In this document: positions 46,804 to 61,010 of the stretch, piece by piece
How the letters are laid out: every line of letters begins with the position of its first letter
Position numbering within the stretch: the stretch's first letter is position 1
Origin: Atrichornis clamosus
Taxonomy: Eukaryota; Chordata; Aves; Passeriformes; Menuridae
Assembly (NCBI GenBank): GCA_013400975.1
Contig: WBMZ01010922.1
Coordinates: forward strand, 1-64,000
Direction: 5' to 3'
Length of the DNA stretch: 64,000 bases
Translations under genes and position numbers: made by a program
Notes under the pieces: model-generated
What the model saw: only the letters and a program-made list of their open reading frames with translations
Databases searched by the model: none
Told to the model about the DNA's origin: nothing

Positions 46804-49800
46804 CATCTGAAATTGTGGTATGCTGTGACAATGAGATCCCTCTCTCTACCCTGTAAAACTAGTGACTCCTGTAAACACATTTCCCATCCATCCACGGGGG
46901 TACTGCCGGGATCGCCGTCTGCAGCCGAGGGGTGCAGAGGTACTTGAAACCATGTCAAGTGATGCAAGTACAGCTCATTATCACACAGCAGTACCACACG
47001 CCACGACACAGATTCTTATTCCCACTGTGATTTTAAATGCCTCCTTAACTAATAAGCTTCTCAGAGGATTAATAGTTGGATTTTTCTGCCACGTAGAACA
47101 AGTTCAAATGAGGCAGCCTCAAAAGTCCCTGAAAGCCTTGCGCTCTGACATTCGTTTGTCGGGCAGGACAAGGAAACATTGGACTCATTTCCCAAGCACC
47201 AGTATGCTTTATAGCAGTCAGCACTGTTCCTTGCAGTCTAAGTAGTGAGACCAAGAAATCAGTGGCTGCAGGGATGCTCCAGTCCCCTGTCCACCAATGG
47301 GGTTTTGTGACTATACCTGTTTGCCATTCCCTGGGATTATGGTTCTCCAGTTCTGCTGGTAGAAGATTAAACCCCAGTAGACTACTGCGTTCTGTAAGGT
47401 TCACAGTGCTGACCCAGGAAAGCTGTAAAGCATTTTTCATGTTAATATGTCCAGTGAAATCAGCTTTGGGAAATTAAATACATCTTGTAAACTAAATTTT
47501 AACAGCAGGGTGATGTTCAACTCGGAGTGACACCATCTCCTTTGGAGCTTCCCTTTGGGAAGACAAAGTGTTTCTAAGTACTGTTTGTTTGCTTCAGTTG
47601 TTGTACAAACGGTTATTTGGTCAGATTACCTCACCATGAGCAACCCTATCAAGTACTAAAAGAGCTATTTTGTGCTTCAGTTCATAGATAAGTAACATAT
47701 ATATTTATACATATACTTACAAACACTTAAGCAAGTTGTGTGCTCAGCTAAGACTGAAGTTTTGTGTGCTCTGGACTTAAAACTAATACCAGGGCCCTAT
47801 GGAGGTTCCTGAATTAGGAGTCTTCCAGAATTGAAGTTACTGGGTGTGTGCCTTCTACTCTAAGAATTATATTTTCAAAGCTGTCTGGGTAAAGCTGACC
47901 AACACAACAGATAATTTGAGAAATGCTGTGAGATAAGTGTGTTAGTGCTGCTAATTTATAGCAAAGAAAACATGTGTGAAAGTCAAAGGCTCATTGCCAT
48001 CAGCTCCTTGCCAGTTTTTCCCCAATGCCCTATCCTACACACAACAAGTCAGGTCAGGCAAATTCTAATTTACTTGAAGCTATCTACAGTCATGGCAATT
48101 TGTGGAATGACAATACCTTGTAGGCCTAACGCATGGACCTCGAGTAAAGAGAGCACCTGTGAAGCTGGAGAGATCAGTTTGTACATAAATATCTGTGTGC
48201 CTATATACATGCAAATCCCTGATTTAAAAGAAATAGTAGCAATGATCTTTCCTAACTATACTTTCACAAGCAATTAAATTAATCAATCAATCAACCTATC
48301 TGTCAATCTATATCTGTGTATATATGGGGAGAGAGAGATCAAAACATTTACGCAAACTAGGAATACACAGTTTAGTAGCTGTAAAACTGTGTGTACACTA
48401 GAAATTAAAAGAAAACAAGAAAAGAGCATTAGCTAAAGCAAGCAATCTCAGCTTTTTGACTGGGAGTCTTAATTTAGAAAAACTACTCAGGAAGAATAAT
48501 TGTTCCCATTCGTTATTTTGCTTGGATGACTTTTACAGAACTGTTTTTGCCGTCAATTGGCAAATTCAGTGGAAGAAACAAATTACCCTATTATTAAAGC
48601 ATACTTGCAGCAAACAATAGATATTCCACCTAAGCTGTGCTTATCCGGCCATTTTTCCTCACAACTTCTAAGAGCATTATGCCTGCATCTCAATATGCCT
48701 TTGTCTGACTCGTGTTTAATGACGGGGTAGATCTCTAACACAACACGGTCCTGCTCACTCCACATGTACCCCACCGGGCTGTGTTCCAGGTCAGGGCGGC
48801 CTCACTCTCTGAAACCTGTGACCTTTTCAGCAGGTTTCCTGCATTGTTCACAGTTTCTGTGCAGCTTGATTCCAGCCTCTCTCACTTGTTCTGCTAGGGT
48901 TATTTTTTATCAGCATTCCTATTACAAGCTGCCCCTGTTTTTACAGGTGGCAATACACAAACGTCTGAAAGTTTCTTCTGGGCTAATATTTTGTTACTTT
49001 TCCCTATTTATGAGAGTTTGATTCACTTCAGTGTTTAATTAGTTTATAAGAAAAAGTGACTTGGGAATTGACCTGAGTGTACTTTTCAAAGTCAAGAATT
49101 TAGAATTAAATTCATCTTGCCTAAGTTTTGGCATGTGTGAGTTAACTAAGCAACACTAAGTTACTCATGTACAGTCCCTCCAGATTTAGAGTAAAAAAAC
49201 TGAACTGCCTTTTAGACTTGATGATTTTTCTTCTACTGGTGGTAGAAGTGGTCAAGATTAAAAAAAACCAACATGAATATCTGAACAAGGGACCTTAAAA
49301 AATAGGGAGCTAGAATCTAAACCTGTAGTGCATTCACCTCATTCATACTGTTGCAAAATCATACGCATTTCATTAAACTTTTAATGGAGGTTTTGAAATG
49401 CAGATTGCAGCACAATCTTTATTTCTCTCATTTAAAATGAAAAAGGTTTAACAGATCAATAACCAATGGATTAATGAGTCACTGATGATAATAACAACGA
49501 TCTACACCAACAGCACCTATTATCAAAAGCAAGCACAAAGTACTTGGGAAGCAGATTAACAAACTATTTCTGCTTAAGTGGTGTTGGAAGTCAGCTTCCT
49601 TCGGAAGCCAGATGAACAAGGATAGAAATATTGAAGTACAGTTGCCACACAACTCTGTAGGAGACACGGTACCTGGTTCACTTTAAGGATGTGAAAATAG
49701 CACTACCTCTCGGCAGTCTGAGCATGGCTCTTCACTATCAGAAACCAGGTTCGGCACGTGAATTTTGCCAAGTTCCCCAAATGCCACCAAATAAGAGGTG

Positions 49801-52800
49801 TGTTTGTACACAGAATATTCCTAATTTGAAAGGCTCTCACAGGGAAGATGTTGTACCATGAGTCTGTGAAATCCTGCTTCTACGTCCCAGGTTATGCCAG
49901 GTCTCATCAACTGAAAAATAAGGCTTACAGTCTTCAGGGATGCTTTATACTGCAGGCAAATAGGCACAAAGCCTTTGCATAATGGCCTAAAATACCAAGA
50001 ATTCTTTATATTTCCTACTAGAAACAGCAAAGAAAATGAGACGAAACAATACAGCACTTGCACGTATTTGAATTTTCTCTTTCCTTATCATCTGATCATT
50101 TTTGAATCACCTTAGCAGACCAGGGGCTTTCCTCTTTCTCTCTGTGAAACTGAAAGTCTCCCTGGTCTATTCTCCACCTTCTTTATGGTTTACAGACCAC
50201 TTTTTCCCTACACACTACATCCACAATTAAACCACACTCCTTAGCTACAAAAGCACAATCCTGTTACTCTCCATGCTTGTATTGCTTTTATTTCTGTGAA
50301 GGTGAGCTGTCTCTGAGTGTTTCAGATGCAGTGTATGCACCTGACCTCCTCCCTCTACCTTTTGGCAAATCCCCCAGTTCTAACTCCCCTCAGCTGGGGT
50401 CTCAACGCTGCTGTCCTTTTGTGCCCACATGTTACCACTTGAACAGAAAGCATGAAGGTTTACAGCTCTCCTTTGCACTAGCCTGGAAGTGACGTGCCAC
50501 GGCCCCAGCTGTAGGCAGCTGACTGCTGGAACCCTGACAAACTCTGTAACACAGCAATTTTGTGAACACAGGTGGTATTCCCAGGATTCATTTAAACATC
50601 CTTTAAAAAGGGGCCATGTAGGTCTTATGTCATCTGACAGCCATTGAACTTAAATGGCAGCGATCCTTAAACTAAACTTTGTTTTTAAGTGGCTGAAGGA
50701 TAAAGAAGTGGTCCCCTGCATTTTATTTTCCCATTTCCATCGGAAACATGAAATGCTCTTATTCATAGTTTCACAGGAAATAAGAAATGTAAGTCCACCT
50801 CCACAAAGCAAAGACTCAAAAAAAGAGACAAACACAATACAGAGAACAAGGAAGAAAATGTTGTGAAATGTGTAAACATTTATATGTCTGTCTGATTTGG
50901 GAAAAAATAAAAGCAAACAAACAAAATATTTGCAAGGAAACCTTCCAAGCCATAGTTTTTTTCCAGAAACAGCATGACTGGCAAACTCTGAGCTGTAATA
51001 ACCATGAGTTTGCACAGAGGTGTGGATGGACTGCAGCCTGACATCCTGTGCTTACCGAAGGTAACAGAAATTTTGTCACTGGCATTAACAGAGTTTCATA
51101 TGTCCTTATAATGTAATGCAGTTACATGCAAATGTAAGATACTGAGAATATCTGCGTAATTGTGTCTGTAATTCTGCAGATCTTCAGGAAAACTGTCTCT
51201 GAAAAGACAACCTTTTAAATATAATCCCTTTGGAATTTCACAGGAGTGATTCTTACCTTTGGAATGTATCACTTACCACCACCAAAGACTTAAATACAAA
51301 ACAATAATGAAAAGATGCCCATAACAAAATAGCTTAAGGTCTATAGCACCATATAAGAAACAACTCTTAATTTCCCCTGTGGTTTTCTGTAATCTTTGAC
51401 ACTGCATTTACATTCTGCATAGCTCTCCAATGTGTGCTGGAATCCCAGCACAGCAGCAACATAAAAGTGAAACAGTTCCAAGGGGTTATATTAGGATACT
51501 AAGGATCTCAAAGACAAGACATTAGCTATTGACAAGTTTCATGAATAATTTTTTTGCATTTTTATTACTTTTTAGTAAAAATATCTGTACAGGATGCAAC
51601 ATCATTGTTCTTTTCCTTTTACTTTCAAATTATTTTTGATATGTCTAAAAAAAAATCTGTTTTCACTTAGAGGTCTAAAAATCACACTTCTAGTTTAAAT
51701 CTGAAATGTAATTAAAATGCACACTTCCCTGTTAGAGCTGGATAGGCATGAAAATAAGAAATTTCTTTTTGCCCTCTTTTGTAACTTAACATTGCTTTAA
51801 CTTTTAAAAGGCCATCTTTTTCAAACAAGAATATTTTAGTTAATAATTTAGTACTCACTTCAATTAGAATAGTTATTAAAACCTTCAATGGCATTACTAT
51901 TAAAAGTTTGAAAATAGTTTTATGATAATTTCTAGCTTGATACAATTTTCTGCTCTGAAAAGAAAGCTAATGCAAAATCACTTTTTTATCTTGATACTGT
52001 CTCAGTATAAGTCTTTAAAACTACCAAGCAGGGCTCCTAACTAATAATGTATTTCAGTATATCTGAGGTGATGCTCTACATACAAGGGGTCAGCTTTTTC
52101 AGTGGCTGTAAACTGATGCAACTCTACTGCCTGCAGGAAAGGCACTTGCTCAGGGTCTTGTTCATGCCGCTCAGCAGAGAAGGGACAACTTGTCAACACC
52201 AGGAAACCTTTGTCTAATTTGTATGTTCCACCTTGATAGAATTTGCCGTGAGGCCAAAGTTCCTCATATCCCATCACCTCAAGCCCCCCAGCACCACCTG
52301 CCTCAGGTAATTCTGAGAACAGGACAGGATCAAACACAGATGGGAAGCACGATTTTTCCATGCTTGGCATCTACTTATGTACATTTTTTCAGCGTAAATG
52401 CCAAGAGGAGACATGATGTTTTTAAGAGAGAAGAGCAGCACTGAACAGATACTTCACAGAAATCTTCTGGATTAGACAAGCCAGGCAGGAGAGAGGCTGA
52501 CTTAGAGAGCAGCACAGCAGTTCTGACAGCTTTCAAAAAGCTAAGCCCACCACTGATACTGAGTGAGCTGTGCTGAATATGTCCAAGGTACTCTTACCTA
52601 GGCAAGACAAGAATATTTCCCATATATTGCAGTGTTTAAACAGCTGCATGTACTAATCTAATGTTACTAATGCCTCTAATAACAGTAGCTACAATAATAT
52701 ACAAACCACACTCTCTTCCCAAGGTTCATTAAAAGGTTGTCTGGTACTGCCTGTTAGCCCTTTAGCCTGCAACATTGTTTTACATGGCCCTTTTAATTTA

Positions 52801-55662
52801 AATCTGCAAGACGTTGCCTGACCATTTGGACTGAAATTTTCCATGTCATTGTCTGTCCCACGCTTCATTTCCTTCTTGTTGGAAAGTCTCAGCTAGCACA
52901 AAGTTAGTTATTTCTGAGAATGAGGCCAGGGAAAATTTTATTCTGAACTTTGAAAGGCCTGGATGTCCCCACTGTGCTGAAGTTGGGTCACAAAGAGGGC
53001 AGGGAAGGCCTAGTTTTGTACTATGAATGAGAGTTCTCCAAAATGTGACAGGTTATCTGATAACCTATACTTTGTAGAGACTTGAAGGCTAAAATCTCTT
53101 GACAATTTTTCTAGACTAAGGTTCTCCAGCCTTAAGCTTTGAGGTACTGAATTGAAACTTTCTCTGCAAATATGGGTCCAAGCTGCTGCCTCTGGACAGC
53201 AGAACTGAGAAGAGGAAGACTGTCCTCCTCCATTCCCTCAAATCAGTACAAAATGCAGGATCTGTAATTGCTCCCCAGGTCCCAGTACATTCCTCAGCCA
53301 TGTCCTGAGATGAAACAGATGCAAGAGTGGGAAGCAGAGCCTATTTCCTGCTTTTCACAGGAAAAAAACCTCTGTGCATGGGGTGTACAGGACCTTTGGC
53401 ACACTGTGCCTCACTACCCTGTTCTGTCTGAGTGGCTCACCAGTATGGCTGAGCACAACATGGGGATCACTTGCAGCCCTGGTGCCCAACACAGCTCCAA
53501 TAGCATGTCAGAGGAGGGAGGAGGGAGTAGCTGCAAAATTTACTCGCAAAGAGAACAGTTAGAGCTGAGAGGGATCAAAGGAAATAAAACGGGCAACAAA
53601 AGTGGGAGCGAGGAACAGGGACTGACTGATACTTGAACCTGTCAGGTTGAGACTTGAACAGGGTGGAAAAGACTGGACCTGGAGTGAAAAGAGACCATGG
53701 GACTGAGAGACTGGAGAGTGTCACTTCACAGATCTCATATCTTAAAAGATCTGCTAACTGATACACTTAGATATTAAGAAACTTTAAATGAAAGGATTCA
53801 GTCAAGAAAGGTTGGAGAAGGTCTCAGAGACATAGCAGAAAGCTGGTTGATGCAATTCCCACCTCTGGTGTCTGGGAAGTAAGGTTGATAGGCTGAATGA
53901 GGAGTGGGAGAGGGGACACTGGGAATGATAAAGGAGAAGAAGCTGCAGGAAAAGGCAGATGGAAGGACAGAAAGAAGGTGAGTGTCAAGGTGGAGTGAAT
54001 AAGGCAGAGGATATTGTGTTTGGAGTGACCAGACCAGATGGCACAAAATTTCCAGAGTCTGAAGCATGTTTCTGAGTGCAGCTGTCCCACCATGCCCTTC
54101 CCTGCCAGGAAATGCCTGAAGAAACTATAACTGCTGTAGGCCTTTGACTGCCTCTGCACAGTCAGTTCCTGTAACCACCTGGTGTGCTGGTCCCAAAGCG
54201 TTCAGTCCTTCTGATTATCACCAAGTGCCTCCACGGGTACTGAGTGAGAGAGTTTTCCCCCAAGATTTCTTTTTAAAGCAACGTAGAAAAACACACTTAG
54301 ACTGTGGAAATGCAAGCACCCAAGAGTTAAGGAAAGCCACATTTCAAGTTAACTCTTCCATACTTGTTTACACATCATTCCTGTTCTGCAGCCATGAAAT
54401 GGACAAGTAAACTAACTGTGTGGGATTTGTCCCTTATTTCTTGTAAAATTTTATTGAAGGAAATGATCAGGATATTTCAGGACAAACAGGGGTATTCTCA
54501 AGGAAGTTAAATGGGAATGGCTTTTAGCCCTGTCTCAGCCACAGAATTCTTCTCTGGTGCTAATCAAGTCGCTTCACCAACTGTTCTCAAAAACTAGTCA
54601 TTATGCTTGATTTTATATGGCTTCTTGTACAGAAATGCTTAACCTTGCCAGATGTAATTGAAGCCTCTGGGTGCTAAGCTTTGAGTGAAAGTTGAAACAC
54701 AACACGAAATGCAGCACAAAATACTCTGCAATATCAATTTCTACAGTGAAACTCATCTAAAAGTAGTGTATAAATTCTTAGCTCAATGTCTCTATGTAAT
54801 AGAAAAATCCAAATAATCTCATGCATATTTTGTGCAAATATAGGGATTGTTTTTCCACGCAGTTAGATGATGTGGTGGTAAACCCTCCAGAATTTCACTT
54901 TCAGTGCAGTTTGACTAATTTGAAGTAATGGAATATAGGGACATATTGAGAAATGAAGATATAAAAAAAGAAAAAGAGGGTTAGTTTTTCTCTGTCCTGG
55001 ATTGTTCAGGGCATTAGTAGAAAAAGGAGTATGCAATTAAAATTTTATCAACATGCACTCATGAAAAAGAGTTAAGCTACACTTGCACTGTTAACCTTAA
55101 TTATAACATTTCTCAGCTTCTTATCTTAAAAACACATTAACATTTTCAGGTGTTGTTAGCTTGTGTTGATTACCATATGTGCAGCACTCCTAGATGTACC
55201 TTGCGGAATGTGCCACATCTGGTCTGCCATTGTTTGAGGGGTTTTTTTTGAAAATAGTACTTCTTTAAAAGAATTCTGTATATTGCTTCCTTAGGTTCTC
55301 TTTACCCTTCCTTAGATGGAAAAACAGACCATGCTTAGTTTAATTTATCATGGCCCCTAAATTCCTAGGCACATATCTGAACATCAGATAAAAGAACATT
55401 TACTTGGCACTCTTCCACTGTATCTTGAAAAAAAACACAAAACAAAATGCTGAAAGCTTAAGCATTTGCAAACATTTCTGTTCAGCTTTGTAATTAGACT
55501 TCCACTTATTTGGTCTGAAGACAGGAATAGAAAGTAGTTAAAGGCCCTGAAAGAATAGTTAACCACACAGTTTTCATAAAACACATAGGAAAATGTAAAT
55601 TTCAGGTGCCATATTACGCATCAAAACATCTCAGGGTGTAGTATTCTTCTGCTGATCAGGAT
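46804..55662. other. long non-coding stretch
   Basis: A tight CpG cluster lies at 46893-46930, and simple repeats at 47695-47720 (TA-rich) and 48275-48345 (AATC/ATCT then GA). Frames of up to 127 codons (46862-47245 and 53268-53636 on +, 47069-47440 on minus) overlap one another and lack motifs. Donor-like sites on the minus strand at about 51256 and 52598 and on plus at 53978 have no convincing partners. Confidence 0.4.
48275..48345 (+). repeat. simple repeat (AATC, then ATCT, TA and GA)
   Basis: Tandem AATC units run into a degenerate CTAT/ATCT tract, TATATA and a short GAGAGAGA run, a typical compound microsatellite. Confidence 0.8.
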
Positions 55663-55728
55663 CTACTAGACCAGATTGCTCAAAGCCCCATTCAACCTGG
55701 CCCTGAACACCATCAGGGTTGGGGCATC
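55663..55728 (-). mobile_element. CR1 LINE internal fragment
   Basis: The + strand reads 'ctactagaccagattgctcaaagccccattcaacctggccctgaacaccatcagggttggggcatc', the reverse complement of the CR1 segment just upstream of its 3' tail. The tail itself is absent, so both ends are lost. Non-coding remnant. Confidence 0.85.
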
Positions 55729-58296
55729 ATATGGAGTAGATATGAACGATTTCTAAAAATTTAAACTGTTACAGAGTGAATTTCAAGCTACAGAACTGCA
55801 AAAGTGTTTTAGACTCAAGCATGAATGTTCCTCATGCCTTTACAGAAAACAGCTACTTCAGGCTTTTTAAGTTTGCCCTGACCCAGCATTTCCTCCCTCA
55901 TGGGAAGGCCCCTCAGACAGTGGCACTCTGCATAAGCACAAAAGTTTATTTGCAGTCTTAATTTGAGGACCACAAACATGAAAATGAAGCACCATTTTTT
56001 AATCTTAACATTTAATTATACACAAAGGAGACACTTGAATGCAAAGCAATAGGTATAAGATCAACATAAGCAAAGCTTCCTCCTCTTTTCTTGTCACAAG
56101 TCACAAGTGCGAGATGAGGTTAGATCCTCCTGCTAGGTTTTAGAGTAAGGCTGGAGAGTATTTTGGTAACTGATGAAATCTCTTCAGGAAACTAGAATTT
56201 GATATCTGCAATAACAGCTTCCGTCTAGGGGATCAGGAAGGAATATCCCATATCTTTAGAACATCTTGTATGTTTGGTTTCCTCCATTATAGATTTTTTT
56301 TCAACTTCTTCAGCTCTGCCAAATGCGAGAGTTTGAAACTGGAGTCCAGTGTCAGTGGGTGCTGCAGACACCAGCTGCAGAGCTCTGCCTGGATGTTTTC
56401 CTCCTGCCCTGCAGCAGACAGGGAAACCAGAGAGCTGCTGGTGCAGACTTACTGTGCCTTTCCTGTGGCTGTTCTGTGACACAGCTGCCCATTTGGCAGC
56501 TTGACCAGCACATGAATTTTAACAGGTTATGAACTAAACCCAGGGGCAATAGGCTCACTCTACCATGCCAATACTTTCTAGATTTTTATTTTCTAATGTA
56601 TAGCTTTATAAATATTAGATTACTGAATGCTTGCTTTCCCAAGCTGTCTAGAGATGCTTTATTTTTTTTAACCGAGACTGTCTTGCAAACATATGACTAT
56701 GAAACTGCACTAATTATGGAATTAGTTCCAATTTAATGTCTGGTTTATCATAGACCTATTTATGGATAGGCCAAAAGCTGTTCTGGCAAATTAGCAGGAA
56801 ATGGGAAAAAGAAATATCAGTATGAGCTTCATAACTGTTGGCACTAACTGTGCCTTACTTATGCTCTACTTTAATGATGTTGTTTTATTTTTCTCAAAGA
56901 AAAAGCTGGTAAAAGAGGCCTCTAAATTCGTAGAGCTATTAAGTTCATGATGAAAATAACATTAAGCTAATGTTCCCTGCTTATTTCTGCAATAGAGCAG
57001 TGGTGCTATTGGATCATTAAAATGTTTTAGTAAGTTTATCAAAGATATAATGGTGACAAAACATCTTCAGTGCCTGTGGAATCTTCTTCGTTATCTTATA
57101 AAAACCCAAATTACACCATCATCCCAACCTGGAAAACCCACACCTTCCTTTTGTCATTGTAGATGCATTTTAAAACAGTAATTCAAGCTACCTGTGTCTT
57201 TTAAATAATGGGTGAATTAGTGTTATACAAGGTTTGGAAAAACTGATTTTTCTTCCATGAGATATTTAGAATGCAGTTCTTGTCTCATTTTCTGCTGTGT
57301 TGAGTAAAAGCAATTAAGAGAGGCAAACCTACCAGGGGCCAGATAATTTAGCACTGTATTGCCAGCTGTGGCCAGAACTTGGTCACATACTTTCTGTTGG
57401 CTCCCATTAAGATAAAAAAATCTTATCTACTTTCTACTGCATTAATAATAATGTTCACTGTTGTTTAGAATTGGCTATGTTTTGCTGAGTTTTCGGTCGT
57501 ATCCACAAAGCAGACTAATTGTGCTCAGCTGCACTCTCCCTGGTTGCTGCCAGCCTGCATGCACGGGTTTGCATTTCATGCAAACCAGACAGCAGAGATG
57601 TGGGGGGATGTGTGCTGTGGTGCCAGGCTGCGGCCGTGGCAAGCACCCAGATCTGGAACCTGCAGAGTTCTCCCAGGACCTGTCATCTAGATAAGGCCTG
57701 CATGGACATTCTGAACAGCTTTGGAGCAAAAAACCCCCCAAAATAACCACTAACTCGAAACCTGAAACTTCAAATCAGTAAATAAATATATTGACTAGAC
57801 TTCAAAGCAAATGTGTGGTTAGCTCTCTGCTTGAGGTGGTGCTTTGCTCCATAGATTCAGAGGTGGGGAAACTGCCTTTATGCAGTATTTAAATGGCTTT
57901 CTTTTCTTTTCAAGTGGAAGCTGGCTAGAATGTATCATGTCTTTAGGGAAGGAAGAGTCACTCCCTGATGGCTGGCCAAGAAATAGTGAAGACAGCAGCT
58001 GCAGAGGCAGCTGGAGTTACCACCCTCACAGATGGAGTGAAAGTGTAGGGCTGTAGCTGAAACAGGGGGGGAATGAATGAAAACAGAAGGAAGGTAAAAA
58101 TAGTGAAATAGTAAACCAGATAATGTATCTTAATAAGGTCTGAAGGTTTTCTTCATGTTCGTGTGTAACACAACCTGGAGGAATTCTAGGCTCTTAAAAA
58201 AGATGGTATGCACCACACACTGTAGAAAACATAGTTTCTCTGAACAGAACTATAACAGAGAAAGAAAAATCCTTTTAAATAACCAAATTTGAAGAT
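55729..58296. other. non-coding stretch
   Basis: Two GC-richer patches (about 56310-56510 and 57530-57700) carry overlapping frames of 69-91 codons on both strands. The base composition alone explains them. A TGGGGAAACTG string near 57867 is reminiscent of MIR or L2 but too short to call. Confidence 0.4.
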
Positions 58297-58453
58297 GTTG
58301 TGAATGCCTTATCCCTGGAAGTGTTCAAGGCCAGCTTGAATGGGTCCCTGAGTAACCTGGTGTAATGAAAGGTGTCCCTACCCCTGGCAGGGAGGTTGGG
58401 ACTAGATGAGCTTTAAGATGCCTTCCAACCCAACCCATTCTATGATTCCATGA
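58297..58453 (+). mobile_element. CR1 LINE, 3' end
   Basis: Best preserved CR1 in the window. The order 'atccctggaagtgttcaaggcc', 'gtgtccctacccctggcaggg', 'ttgggactagatgagctttaagatgccttccaaccc' and 'attctatgattccatga' matches the avian CR1 3' end. About 157 bp remain. It is 5'-truncated and non-coding. Confidence 0.93.
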
Positions 58454-60649
58454 AATTCCTTTCTTTCTATTAGAGTGAAGGGACAGAAATGCAGAGACTG
58501 GAAGAAAACTGCTCAAGTCACAGATGAAGGTCTTATCTTCTCCTGTACCTTTACTATCTTTCACTAGGCTCTAGGCTGAGTTATAACAGCACCACCACTG
58601 CTGGATTCAATCAGAGACAGATCAGTGGCTGTTCTCAGACACTGTCCAACAGCAGAAACAGGAAAGTATAAAATGATCTTGTCCCTAGCACAGTCTTCTA
58701 GCATTCATTAACTTAAGGCCTACAGCTACATAACTAGTCCCTCTTCCCTGATATCTGGGATCGGACGAGGTCACCCAACTATCTCAGCAGCATGACAGAA
58801 TGGAAATTGGAACCTTTAAAGTTTTCTTATGTTTTTTTCCAGTGAAAACTGGACATAGAATACATTTTAAAAAATCAGTTTTAAGCAGAAATTTGAACTA
58901 ATAATTTGGTGTAGCTTACTGAGTAGAAATAGCTATTTGCACAAAGTCAGATGTTTTCAACAGAAGGAAATAACCCATTGACTAAATAGGAAGATAGGAA
59001 TAGTCTTTTCCATTTTAGACTTTCTTCATACTTTCTTTAAAATGCTGTAAGAAAGCAAATTTCATGCCAAAGAACTTAGGCTTAACAATATTATGTACAC
59101 GTTCTTATGTACTTATAAGAAAATTGCTGAGGGAAAAGGAAAAAAAGGGAAATAATAACATGCAAACACACACCAAGAGAATGTGCTTTTTTGGGGACAG
59201 AAAATATTAAAGAAAACAGCAGAAATACAATTTCTGTATCTGGGCATAGCTAGGTTTTAAACATTTTGTCAAGGTTTGAATACAAAGAGTTATTTTCTTT
59301 CTGAGTTCACAATCTTCCATGTCAGTCAGGTCCTCCTTAAAAAAAAGTTTCAAACCAAAATCTATACATGGACTCACAAAATTAAATGCATTTCCAAGTA
59401 AGCAGTGAAAATTATATCTCCTTTGTATAAGTGACTTAAAATTGTGTTTGATTATGAATGTCATGTTTTTTAATATAAATGCTAATCCATCTTTTAAAAT
59501 TAAAAGGGATAACTTTTTTTTCCAAAGAAATCTAAAAGCAATTACAAAATTGCCATGTTGGTAAACAAGTCAACATGGGAGTCAACTGATCACCCAAATG
59601 CTTGTGAATCAATTTCACTGAAGGTGAAAATCCATTTCAGAGGTTCAGAACCTCACAGCTGAGACTGTTTGGTCTCAGTGTAGGACTGGACAGATAAACT
59701 GCATCTTCCAAATACCATCTGCAACAAAACTGATACCAGATGCCAAGCACTAAATCTTTATGAGCTGGGTGACCCTTGCTAAGAAAAATGTTACACAGGC
59801 CTGGACCTACGAAAAAATATATACTGTGGAGGGACTCTGTCTTAACTTCAAGGATTAATTAGTCACTAGCTGATCCTTCCTAACTGCTATAATCAATCTC
59901 CAGTTTAATTTATTCCTAGAGCTGCTGTTTTTTCCGTAGGGTTGATAATGGATATTAGCATTCTAAGTTCCCACAAGAGAGTATTTGTCTTATGTGTAGT
60001 TTGGTTAGACTCCGATGTCTGTACATCCATCCTCTCTCAGGCCCTTATGAGAAGCTCTAACTTTAGGCCTTAGCTCTGCATAAAATGGATTGTGGATGAA
60101 TGTCAGCACTCACAAGGATATCCTCTTCCTATTGAGTGAAGCAGCAGGTGGACAGATAGGTTTGAACCCTTGGTCCCATATGAAGAATCACATGTTCCAG
60201 TGCTTCACTGTGTGGAGCTCATTCTCAGATCAGGTCTCCCACGTAGGAAACTTGTCAGATTTACAGTTTGAGACAGGCAGAAGAGTCAGGCAGCCTGAAG
60301 TGAGGTAGCGAAAACCTCCCTTACATCCACAGAGATAAAAATCGGCTTCAAAATCACTGTCAAATAAAGAGGTAAACAGGAATTCCCGTGTGTTGCATGT
60401 TTTTGAAGGAGAACCAAAAGCATGTATGGTTGTCTTTTCCAGCTGTAATACTAGTTTAGAAACTAATTTTAGACTGGATTTACTTTAAGTAAAAAACAGT
60501 CTCTGCTAAATGAGAAAACAGGGATTTTTTTTTTTCCCCTGGAATACTAAACTACCAACCATGACAAAATGCAGTTACAAAGTGACAGTTAGACAGCCAG
60601 CAGAACCACGGTATTTACAATTTTGTCAAATGAGTCCCCTTCTGCAAAT
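58454..60649. other. non-coding stretch, nothing recognised
   Basis: AT-rich with no frame above 90 codons and no recognisable repeat. Confidence 0.5.
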
Positions 60650-61010
60650 GTTTTGGCCTTTGCATATTAACATTCCTTGTGCTTTGTGCATTGATATGCT
60701 TCATGTAGCACAGCTTCTGCACTCCGTCACTGCTGCTCTTCCTAGTTTCGAGTCGGCAGGTTTCCATTGCATCTTTGTTTCCTTTTTGAATGGAATACAT
60801 GCTAATTTTACAGTAAATGCCAGTTTACATTAGCTCAGCTGTCCTCATGACATAATTTGACTTGAAGTTATGCAAATTACTTCTTCCCAGATACCTCTGA
60901 TTAGCTGTATAAAACACTCCCTAATTAGTCCTGAGATAATCAGGGAGAAATCACAGTTGATTACATATATTGAATTTGCTTCTCCAATTTGAATTGCCAT
61001 ATTTCCTGCC
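60650..61010. promoter_or_regulatory. candidate conserved enhancer-like block
   Basis: Within about 360 bp there is a POU-type TTTGCATATTAA (60659-60670), an octamer ATGCAAAT (60870-60877), a homeodomain TAATTAG (60922-60928), several further TAAT or ATTA cores (GCTAATTTT, GATTAGC) and a SOX-like CTTTGT (about 60774). This density and mix is common in vertebrate developmental enhancers. Any AT-rich stretch contains some of these motifs, so conservation in another bird or amniote is needed. Basis: motifs seen; function inferred. Confidence 0.3.

Noticed and set aside
46862..47245. 127-codon plus-strand frame
   Set aside because: Overlapped by minus-strand frames of 83 and 123 codons. No recognisable domain, and the CpG patch explains the lack of stops.
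53268..53636. 122-codon plus-strand frame
   Set aside because: Low-stop, purine-rich DNA with rival frames and no motif or splice context.
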